Assembly: GCA_001584585.1 (NCBI GenBank)
Contig: LSYV01000005.1
Span: 3,182,088-3,246,087 of the forward strand
DNA length: 64,000 nt
Reading direction: 5' to 3'
From: Gonium pectorale
Taxonomy: Eukaryota > Chlorophyta > Chlorophyceae > Chlamydomonadales > Volvocaceae
The position numbers were made by a program, and so were the translations under genes. Position 1 is the first letter of the stretch, and each line of letters begins with the position of its first letter. The notes beneath the pieces were generated by a model that was not told the origin of the DNA, did no database searches, and saw only the letters and a list, made by a program, of their open reading frames with translations. Of the stretch, positions 36,101 through 43,873 are shown in pieces.

Positions 36101-36893
36101 CCTGGCGCGGACGGTGGTGAGGACAACGGCGGCAAAGCGGCGCCGCCGCAGCAGCAGAAGGCGGCTGGCAGGGCCACCCCGTCAGCAGGGGCACGGGGTC
36201 CTGGGACGTCCCTCCTGAGCCTGGCGCTGGCGAGGTGGGTTCGGGCGCGGATCTGCCAGGCTGCTCCTCCTGGTGGCATACCGTGGCAATAGGTGCTGTT
36301 GGGAGGTACCGTGTGGCTGGGACGCACGGACGACCATGGGGCCATGGCCTGACGCGTGCATCGCCCTACTGCCTCTGCCCCTCTCCGGAACTAGGGCGCT
36401 TGCCGCGCCCGGCCTGACGCCAGGCGAGGAGCGCGAGCTGTACGAGCGGCGCAAGAAGCTTCTGCTCTACGGCCTGCGCAGCCCCTTCCTGGAGGCGACC
36501 ACGCTGTGAGTATGGCATGGGTGTACGGCGTCAACCACGGGGGCAGCTATCGGCGTGTGCGTGTGCATGTCAGATGTCCTGGGCGCCAGGCGTGTGTGAC
36601 TTGAGGCCTGAGCATGGCACCCGGGTAGGCCGAGGTTGGCGATCGCAACACCTGTGTGCACCGGCGATCCGGTCGGGATGGGTACGAGCCCGCGTTGAAG
36701 CCCACACCCCAGTCTATGCCTTCCTCACTTCCCTCGACCCGCGCCGCCCCACAAACGCGCCCGCAGCGCCGTGCTGTCCCGCCTGCGCTCGGCCACCTCG
36801 CGCGTACCGCTGCTGGGCTTCGGTACGGACTACCTGTACGGCATGGTGGAGATGCTGACCGCGTACTACACCTACACCAGCGGCAGCAACTGA
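33163..36893 (+). CDS. PEX16: Peroxisome biogenesis factor 16 (peroxin-16)
   Basis: Integral membrane peroxin needed for inserting peroxisomal membrane proteins, acting at the ER and peroxisome membrane. Exons: 33163-33414, 33546-33637, 33946-34051, 34357-34793, 35310-35807, 35950-36234, 36395-36505, 36767-36893; phases close, 635 aa. N-terminal family features: YKEWVRRHPGVVQNFDWLL, a short exon with VETLIELR, and DILTSLERLRQRY. C-terminal features: LLWLAELLNIWRPVLYVSLL, YGRRSWRPWLLSLSADLL, ELYERRKKLLLYGLRSPF and the conserved end VPLLGFGTDYLYGMVEMLTA followed by YYTYTSGSN. Compared with about 370 aa in land plants, it is expanded by Gly/Ser/Gln-rich segments in the middle exons (34400-35640) and an Ala-rich one near 36060-36180. 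The start ATG is the only one preceding the conserved N-terminus. Identification is strong. Confidence 0.94.
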
Positions 36894-37100
36894 GGGGCAG
36901 GAGGAGGGGTCCTGGACGGGCTGGCGGGCTGCGGCAGCCGACTGCAGCGCTGTGACTGCCATCGGCCAGGCGGGAGGAAGGCACCCGCCCTCATCAGCTC
37001 TGATCGGAGCGCCGGCCAATGCCGGCGAGGGGCGAGGGGCGGCCTGGGCGTGAGGAGAATGGGCGCAGGCGTAGATGTGAGCTGCAGTACTGATCAGCGA

Positions 37101-37142
37101 TGGCATGCATGCTGGATGCATGGGTGCATGGATGCATGCTGG
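37101..37142. repeat. Simple repeat built on gcatgcat/gatgcatg
   Basis: About 40 bases made of overlapping gcatgc, gatgcat and ggtgcat units downstream of PEX16. It is a degenerate tetranucleotide-type tract with self-complementary potential, probably a microsatellite in the 3' flank. Confidence 0.6.
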
Positions 37143-38521
37143 ACCCCTGGGATGGGAATAGTTCTTTCTTATTGTGAAAGGACATTAAACGGTGCTGGTT
37201 CCCGCAGCATCGGTACACGAGCTCCATGCCTCGTATGTGCACGGGTAGAGGCGCGGGGGTGGACGGCGGGTGTACCGTGGCGAGTTTCGCAGCGTTTTCA
37301 GCGTGCAGGTACGGCATGTGTGTGGTAGGTGCGGGTATCAAGCTGCTAACTGCTCAATGAACATCAATGGCCCCCTAGCGGATGGCTGGGTAACTACATC
37401 GGCTGGCTAGTCTTAGATGCAGGAAGATCCCCATCGTCACGCGTTCCGACTCGTTTCCCCTTTTCACTACCCCAAGTTTTCGATATGTGGGCTCCTCAGG
37501 ACGTCAGGAGGTCTTGTCCAACGGTCCCGGACGGTTGTGCGGATAGGCAGCTGGGGTAGGGCGCGGCTTGTAGCAGCAGTGTTTCTTCTTGTCTTGGCAG
37601 ATGAAAATGGATGCCGGCTGAGATATGTGTCGGCCAGAGCGCGCATGATGCTGTGCAGCCGTACGCTTTGATTCAGTGCGGGGGCCAAATGAGAGATGGA
37701 CATCTGCGATGGTGTCGGCAACATGGCGTGGGGTACGAACTCCGTATGTACTGGGGCCATATAAGATGCTGTCAGCGAGGGTAGCTGGCCAACACTCGGC
37801 ACACGCTTAGTCATCTATTGACGCTGATGAAACCCATGTTTCATGTTTTCACTGTAGTGTCGTACTACCGGGACAACGCGCTCGATTTCCGTGTCATTGG
37901 CGGCCATAGTTTACAGGTTCGGCACGGATCGGGGAGCGGGTGCGGCACCTTGGCGTGAGCTGTTTCATGCCTTACTCACGGGTTGCCCCGCAGACGTCTG
38001 CACGTGCAATCACGAGCGGCGTCTGCCGTCATTCCAACCGAACCGCCACCACACGAGGTCTTGTAACAATACAGTTTGCATTGGATACTTCATACATACT
38101 CGGCAACAACTATGATGCGCCGACGCAGCCGCAAACCCAAGCAACAGCAGTCCACACCAATCCAAGCACTCCGCCAGGCCCATGAGCATGCCTCCCGACG
38201 TCATAAACGCCTGCTTCGTGCGTGCTCTTGTGTGCATGCCGGGGTTCACACATATGCCCCAACCCAACATCACGTGCTCCAACCCAACTTACCCAATCCC
38301 TGCGGAGCAATCCCAACACGTGCCCTGTCTCCAATCAACTTCACGTCGCACCCCAACTACCGTAGCGAGACGACAGTGGCGGGTGAGGGTGTGGTTGAGT
38401 GTGTGGCAGCGGACGTTCCGCGGCGGCTACTGCCCGGTAGGAGGATCCAAACCATCAGCGCAACGCGGCCCTCCAACTCGCTCCGCAACACCAAACTCCG
38501 CAGCGGGGCCCAGCGCCAAGA

Positions 38522-38526
38522 TTACA
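38522..38526 (-). terminator. Poly(A) signal TGTAA for the TMEM14/FAX-like gene
   Basis: TTACA on the plus strand gives TGTAA on the minus strand, about 385 bases past the stop codon at 38908. It is the nearest such signal in the right orientation. Confidence 0.45.
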
Positions 38527-38907
38527 AGAGCTGCTGGCCCTGAACTTCCACAGCAGGCCTGGATCAGCTTGAAACGGAAGAAGTGCCGCTGTTTGCGAAT
38601 GTGCCGCTGCCGTAACCCTATCGCAGCCCGAGGCCCGCGCGCAGCAGTGACAGCACCTGGCGGCACAGCAGCACTCCCCTGAGCCCCTCCTCCGCTGCTC
38701 CTTCGCCTCCAGCTAGGCCCTCCTGCGATGAGGGTCTGAGGGCTGCGTCCACGACCCTGTCCTGCTAGTGCGAAAGCGGCGACGCCGGCGGCAACGATCG
38801 TGTCGAGAAAGAACAGAGCGCTGCCAAGAGAACGAGGGAGCCCCCTCTGGCACTGGCCGCTCTCATCCTCCGACGCGCCCAGTCACAGAGCCCAGCTCGG
38901 CCCCCGG

Positions 38908-40258
38908 TCAGAGCCCAACGACCACAAAGGCGACCGACATGGAGAGCGAAAGCAGCGCGGCGAGGCCCGCCGGGAAGAACTTGCGGCTGTTGTTGAAGCG
39001 ACTGGCCATGGTGATGCCCAACATGGTGCACATGGCTGCGGGCAGGTGGGGTGGGTATGGGGAGGCGGTGAGGGCCAGGGAGGGCGGGAGGGGGCGGAGC
39101 GGTCCGGAACGGGGCAGCACGAGGCGGAACAGGGCAGAACAGGGCGGAACAGGGCGGAGGGAGCAAGGACCCCAGAGGCGTTGATACGGGGGAGGTGGTG
39201 TGATGGAGGCAGGCGGAAAGCATGGGGGCGGATAAGGGCGGATATCAAAACACGTGAAGTCGTGGGAGGNNNNNNNNNNNNNNNNNNNNNNNNNNNNNNN
39301 NNNNNNNNNCGTGACGCAGCGTGTCACCGGCAGTGGCAGGATATCCCCGGCCTCAATGGGTGCCTGGCCATGCTACCCAGAGGCCGCCTATGCCGCCAGC
39401 GGCCACAGCGCTGTACGCGTGGCGATCTGCGGTACCGCACGCCCGTTGGCCCCGCGGAGCCCACGCCCTCCACGCCCATCGTCACGCCGTGCCTATGGCC
39501 CGCCACAGCCCCCATGGTCGATCGGGGCAGGAGCCGGCACGGGAAGAAGCGGCTGGTGCCCACCGGACGCCGCCCGCGACGGGTCCCTGCGCCGCCCTGG
39601 ACCTGGACCTGGACCCACGGAACGAGCCCACTCACCGAACGCCACCCGCGCGGGCCCCTGCGCCGCCGCGCCCACCATGGAGCGCGCGCACAGACCCAGT
39701 ATGAGCGCCGCACCGCCCGACACCCCCAGACTGGTGCCGCTGCCCTTCCGCACGAAGCCAGCGATGCCGCCAGCTGCGAAAGGGGAAGGGCGCCGGTCAC
39801 CGTGGTGCGGGATACGTTCGTGAAGGGGCAGGTTGGGCTCTGCCCTAGCTGTCTGCAGGGCGGATCGGCAGCGCTGTCCTAGGGCGCTGCAGCTACGCGG
39901 CACCACCGTCAGGCCAGGGTAGTTGGCAAGGTCCTATAAGTGCATGGCGAAAATGCACGCTGCGGAGCACTTGACGCAATCCCGAACCCACATACACGGG
40001 TGGATTGACCGTCTTACCTGCTAGCAGGGCCGCGAAGACAAACGTGGCGAGGCGCATGGGGTGCGGCTGCGAGTCGCCGGCGCCACTGCTCCCGCTCCCG
40101 CCGCTCCCGCCGCTCCCGCCGCCGCCACGACCACCACCACCACCACCACCACCACCACCGCCGCCGCTGGAACCGTCGCCACCACCGCTTCCGGTGGCTG
40201 CAACGCTCTTCAGCAGAGAGCGAGTAGTTGCATCGGTAATGCAGTTCCCGCTGGCCAT
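38908..40258 (-). CDS. TMEM14 / FAX (fatty acid export) family small membrane protein
   Basis: Small protein of the TMEM14 family (UPF0136); plant and algal FAX members move fatty acids across plastid or ER membranes, while animal members act in mitochondria. Supported exons: 40018-40258, 39636-39773 and 38908-39035. Exon 1 begins MASGNCITDATTRSLL, has a poly-Gly tract, then a hydrophobic helix RLATFVFAALLAG. Exon 2 gives the family motif GGIAGFVRKGSGTSLGVSGG followed by ALILGLCARSM. Exon 3 ends the protein with MLGITMASRFNNSRKFFPAG followed by LAALLSLSMSVAFVVVGL. Exons 2 and 3 join in phase, but the segment normally between them is short, so a further exon is probably missing, perhaps in the N gap at 39270-39309. 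The N-terminus could be a transit peptide. Family is clear; compartment is not. Confidence 0.8.
39270..39309. other. Assembly gap of 40 N
   Basis: The gap lies between exons 2 and 3 of the TMEM14/FAX-like gene and may hide or break an exon encoding the third membrane helix. Confidence 0.95.
40130..40160. repeat. (CCA)n microsatellite coding poly-Gly on the minus strand
   Basis: About ten consecutive cca/acc units, flanked by ccgccg units. On the minus strand it encodes the glycine run in the first exon of the TMEM14/FAX-like gene. It is a likely length-polymorphic site. Confidence 0.8.
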
Positions 40259-40841
40259 CCCTGCATATGTACGTCAGGGGTTACTGGGACAGGGATGCAG
40301 CGGCGATGCGAACTGCACACCTGCATCCGAAACAGGATCAGCCACAAGCGGGTTTGACACTCCCCAGAAGTCATGTTCTCCAAGCCCACCAAGCACGCGA
40401 GCCCTGTGCCTTGCCCCGCCTACCCGGCACGTCATCGGCGAACGCACGTCCCGGAATACGCCGCGGGCGTGGCACGCACACGCCATATGACCTGCAATGT
40501 ACATCCCGCAACGCTACTAGGCATTGGCAATGACCTGGGTATCGGGAAAGCAAGGGTCACCTGCGTGTGCACGACGCTCCCAAGCGCACAGGTGCTAGTC
40601 GCGATGTGATCATGATCATATGTGTGAGCGTACCGGCTAACCAGCCGCGTGGCCGCAAGCCGGGAAGCTCCGCGACACGTACGGTATACGACGTGGAGGA
40701 ATTTAGGCATTGACCTACTATTAACAAGGAATGATGAGACACCTTACGACATATGTGTACTAGTCGCGCCATTTGCCCAACCTCAAGACAACCTTGACCT
40801 TGTTTGGGTTTTGGGAGACGCCTTGCAGACACGGGGCCGTC
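40259..40841. promoter_or_regulatory. Divergent promoter region between the TMEM14/FAX-like gene and selenoprotein S
   Basis: The 583 bases separate two start codons pointing away from each other. No protein-coding exon is seen. Both promoters and 5'UTRs should lie here; no individual element was recognised. Confidence 0.45.
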
Positions 40842-42643
40842 ATGGACGGCTTCGGCGGTCATCACGAACACCATCACCATCACCACGGCCACGATCACGA
40901 CCACGACCACTCTCATGATGACGACCATACTCATCTCCACGCGGCCGACCTGGCCTACTTCAGTTCGGGGACGGCATCCACATTGTGGCACTTTATCAGA
41001 TCCTACCACATGCTGGCCCTCGTGTTAGTGGCGGTTGTGCTTGTAGCCGTAGCACGGCTTAAGCTGCGCCGGCGGAGACGGGCACCAGAGACAAACTACG
41101 GTGCGCTCGGGGCCCCGCAGCACCACCGGATTGGGAAGGGGGCGGGGGGGGGGTTGCATCGGGTAAGGGACGGGAACGGGGGCAAGGGAGAAGCCGGTGA
41201 GGGGCGGGGCACCCCACGGCACCCGCAGGCACGAGCGAAGGACCAAGGGCTTGGTGCGGTTATTGTGTTCAGCGGACGCGAATCATGTTGCCTGGCCTTC
41301 CCTCCTCTCTGCAGTACTCGGCAAAGGCTGCCCCCGGGTAACCGACGTGTTCCTGTCCCGCGCGCCCGCTCCCCACTTCCCCACCTCCACCCACAGCTGC
41401 TGAACACGACATGAACCTCAGCATCCGCCGCGCACGGGCTCTGGAGGCCCTACAGCAGCAGTATGACCAAAAGGCGCGGGAGCACGAGGAAGCACAGGCC
41501 AAGCGACGCGAGCAGGAGGCGGTGCGGTGCATGCCTGGGAGCTGGGGACTGGGTCCTGCGCTATCCGGGACCGGGCGGGTCGAGTTGCAGTGTGGCTGGG
41601 CACGTTGCAGGAGTCTGAGTCGGAAGGCGTGACGGGTAACGGGGCGCCTCAGCGTAACCACCCCGTGACGGGAAGGACGGGGCCACACGAGCCCATGAGG
41701 TGAAGGCCTCCCGCCGCGCCGGCGCGCCTCGCATGCGCAGGCGCGGGAGAGCAGGCGGCAGCCGTTCAGTGCGGGCCCCTCGAGGCCGAGCAAAGCGCAA
41801 GGTGACTCAGCAGGCTTGCGGGCGCCGGCATGCAGCCCAGTGCGGGCAGCACCGATCCAGCGGGACGAGCGTCAGCGTGTTGGTACTTGGTTACACCCCC
41901 CGATTCTGCCCCCGGGCCTGCGACCGGAGGGGGCAGAAGCGCGCGGGAGTGTCTGCTGCCCGGCTCACCCCGAGTGCGTTGTGGTTGCGCGCCCGCAGGA
42001 GGAGCGAGCGCGGCGGCTGGGCGTCACGACATCGTCTGACGCTGGCGGCGGGTTGGGCGGAGGCAGCGCCGGTGGAGGTGGAAGGGGAGGCGGAAGCGGG
42101 GGAAGTGAGTGGGGCCCCGGGCGTGGCGTACGGTGCGGGGACAAACGACGTTTCGTTTTGTGTGTTGAAACGAAACGACGCATACGACGAGCGCAAGCGC
42201 GAAAGTGATGGTGTCGTTGTAGGACCCAGCTCCAGAGGTAGTCGAAGGGGTGATGTCCCTGCATGTTAGTTCGGCAGCGACAACCACCGTACCCCCCGAT
42301 GCGGTCCAGAATTCTCTCTGGGGTGGCCCTGTGCAATGCCGTGCTGGGATACGCTGCGTGCTTGGTGTGTTGAAAAGGAACAACGCATACGACGAGCGTG
42401 CTTGGTGTGTGTCGCATTCTCGACGCCTGGTCACGCGTGGAAGAAACTTAAATTTAGTTCGTATGCACGTGCGGTTCCGCGGATCCCTGGCCCGTTGGTC
42501 TCGTATAACTTAATTCTTTGCCCTCCATATGCCGTCCTCGCCCCGCAGGTGGTGTCGACAACGGCTGGACTCCGCTGATGGGATCGGGCCCAGTCGGTGG
42601 CTTCAAGTCGCAGCGCTGCACGAAGCGCGGCGGCTGACGCTAG
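40842..42643 (+). CDS. SELENOS: Selenoprotein S (VIMP), Sec encoded by in-frame UGA
   Basis: ER-membrane protein that in animals anchors p97/VCP to Derlins for ER-associated degradation. Exons: 40842-41100, 41397-41526, 41741-41801, 41999-42104, 42549-42643; phases close, 216 residues counting Sec. Order: a His-rich N-terminus (16 His in the first 33 residues), a membrane helix MLALVLVAVVLVAVARLKL stopped by five Arg, a charged coiled coil (ALEALQQQYDQKAREHEEAQ then AKRREQEA), a basic linker, a Gly-rich stretch, then GWTPLMGSGPVGGF and KRGG-UGA-Arg-stop. The pattern of one helix, coiled coil, Gly-rich tail with W/Y-x-PL-x-G and Sec as the second-last residue is that of selenoprotein S; selenoprotein K lacks the coiled coil. 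A SECIS lies about 580 bases past the UGA. The donor of exon 2 was chosen at 41527 because it alone keeps the frame. If UGA were a stop, only two residues would be lost. Confidence 0.9.
42148..42209 (-). repeat. Dispersed repeat copy with palindrome, in SELENOS intron 4
   Basis: On the plus strand this reads tgtgttgaaacgaaacgac then gcatacgacg and so on. It matches, in reverse orientation, 46083-46132 over about 50 bases with few differences, and more loosely 42364-42400. Its first part is a hairpin: cgtttcgttt and aaacgaaacg flank a 9-10 base loop. Confidence 0.75.
42364..42400 (-). repeat. Second, diverged repeat copy in SELENOS intron 4
   Basis: tgtgttgaaaaggaacaacg followed by catacgacgagcg repeats the core of the copy 200 bases upstream with several substitutions, in the same orientation. 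Confidence 0.65.
42635..42637 (+). other. SELENOS: Selenocysteine UGA codon
   Basis: TGA in frame, preceded by AAG CGC GGC GGC and followed by CGC TAG. It is the second-last sense position, as in selenoprotein S of animals. Recoding is inferred from family match plus the downstream SECIS. Confidence 0.88.
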
Positions 42644-43213
42644 CTTCCCTGGGAAGGCCGCACCACGCCGCGCAGCCCCCCAGCTCCCCTTCGCTCACCC
42701 CCTGGCCGACAGGCGCCGCAGCACTGCGAGCAGCAAATAGGCGTGGTATGGTGCCGGGCAGGTTCCCCGGACCCGGCACTGGACGCAACTACTGGCGGCA
42801 TGGCGAAGCTGGCACTGGGAGGGCTGCACGGGTGGTGCACGCTTTCTCAGGTGGTTGGTGCAGTAGAAGATGATGTTATATGAAGGTAGATGCGGGCTGA
42901 GGGCCGGTGCTGGAAGCCCTGGGAAGCCCGAGAGCCCTTGAGCTGCAAGCTACGAGAGGCCCGGAAACGTCCGGAAGGTTTCGGTATCACATTCCCAAAG
43001 GGACAAGCTGACTGGTAGGGGCCTCCTCCGGCGATGGGCGGTCGGGTCGGCCGCACCCACAGTCGGAGGGTTGTCCTGTCTGCGCCGCGCAAAAAGGCCA
43101 GCCAGCAAGCCGCTCGGCTCGCGGCCGCTTTGTTGGTCTTTATGTCTGGTGCTGCGGATGTCTGCTGCGTGGCGCCTGGGAATGTGTCCGGGGAACCTCT
43201 GGGGGCTTTGACG

Positions 43214-43297
43214 CTGGGAGGGGCTGCGTGACGCGCGGGTTCGGTTGAAAGTGGGGAGGCCTGCCTCTCCTTGCCGCTGCGCTGATGTGGCACCGCT
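43214..43297 (+). promoter_or_regulatory. SECIS element (form 2) in the SELENOS 3'UTR
   Basis: Selenocysteine insertion hairpin, read by hand. Helix I: 43220-43227 with 43287-43294, seven of eight paired. Non-Watson-Crick core: GTGAC at 43228-43232 facing TGAT at 43283-43286, with the two sheared G-A pairs. Helix II: 43233-43238 with 43277-43282, a 3-base bulge, then 43242-43245 with 43273-43276. An internal loop holds the required AAA at 43248-43250. Helix III: 43253-43259 with 43264-43270, seven pairs with a 4-base loop. About ten base pairs separate core and AAA, close to one helical turn as in known elements. A separate apical helix above the AAA makes it form 2. Confidence 0.85.
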
Positions 43298-43511
43298 GTG
43301 TAGGGCGGCGCGTGCTGCCCCTCCCAAGTCAAAGTTTGCCCAAGCCCACATGTGGCAGTTGCGGACTTGCGCTTGATGCTTTTGGCCGTACGGTGAACTG
43401 CGTGGCGCATTGAACTGGTGGGGGATGCAGGAGCTGGTTTCCTGCTGGTGAATTTAACGATATGCCCTAGGGCGCAGTGCTACAAAAATGCTAGGTTTTC
43501 CTGGCCAACCG

Positions 43512-43516
43512 TGTAA
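43512..43516 (+). terminator. Poly(A) signal TGTAA for SELENOS
   Basis: First TGTAA in the sense orientation after the SELENOS stop, about 215 bases past the SECIS and about 870 past the stop codon. It gives a long but normal algal 3'UTR that includes the SECIS. Confidence 0.65.
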
Positions 43517-43873
43517 TCGCAAATGAAGCAGTGCGTCTTGCGACGTCTAACGGGCGTGGAAGTGCGGGAAAGCTCGAGGGCGCCCGACGTCACCGGATCT
43601 GGGGCCCTGGGCTTCTTAATCGGCGCATCCGCGGCCACGTGGTATGGCTTTATGTGACTTCCGCGAAACGCTCTTCAGCGGCAGGGACTCTGTACGACCA
43701 TGTACACAGTACGTCATGTGCATGCACACCCTGGTCGCCCTTCCTCTCAGCTCGCTCCTTATGGTAGTCGAGGAGTGAGCCTGAAACGGAAGCCCGAAAA
43801 GGAAGCCTAGCGTGAACCGCGCATGCCAGCTGACATTCCTGAGCACCTCTGAACCGCACCCGGCTCAACGATT

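Larger units (their letters stand above)
36894..38907. other. Intergenic, convergent 3' ends
   Basis: This lies between the 3' ends of PEX16 and the minus-strand TMEM14/FAX-like gene. I see no conserved coding sequence. It includes a short ATGCATGC-rich patch at about 37101-37142 and a minus-strand TGTAA at 38522-38526 that suits the FAX-like gene. Confidence 0.5.

Noticed and set aside
40130..40160. Regular CCA array considered as a CRISPR-like or tandem functional repeat
   Set aside because: It is a simple trinucleotide microsatellite inside a coding poly-Gly tract with no spacers.
42750..42779. Strong 8-bp GC hairpin (gtgccggg...cccggcac) after the SELENOS stop, considered as the SECIS
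   Set aside because: It lacks the TGA/GA core and an apical AA; the element at 43214-43297 meets all requirements.
42880..42957. Alternative SECIS candidates using atga at 42880 or ctga at 42897
   Set aside because: No AA at the right spacing and poor helix continuity; much weaker than 43214-43297.
42847..43410. Long minus-strand open frames over the SELENOS 3'UTR
   Set aside because: No domain, and they overlap the SECIS and the 3'UTR of a well-supported gene.
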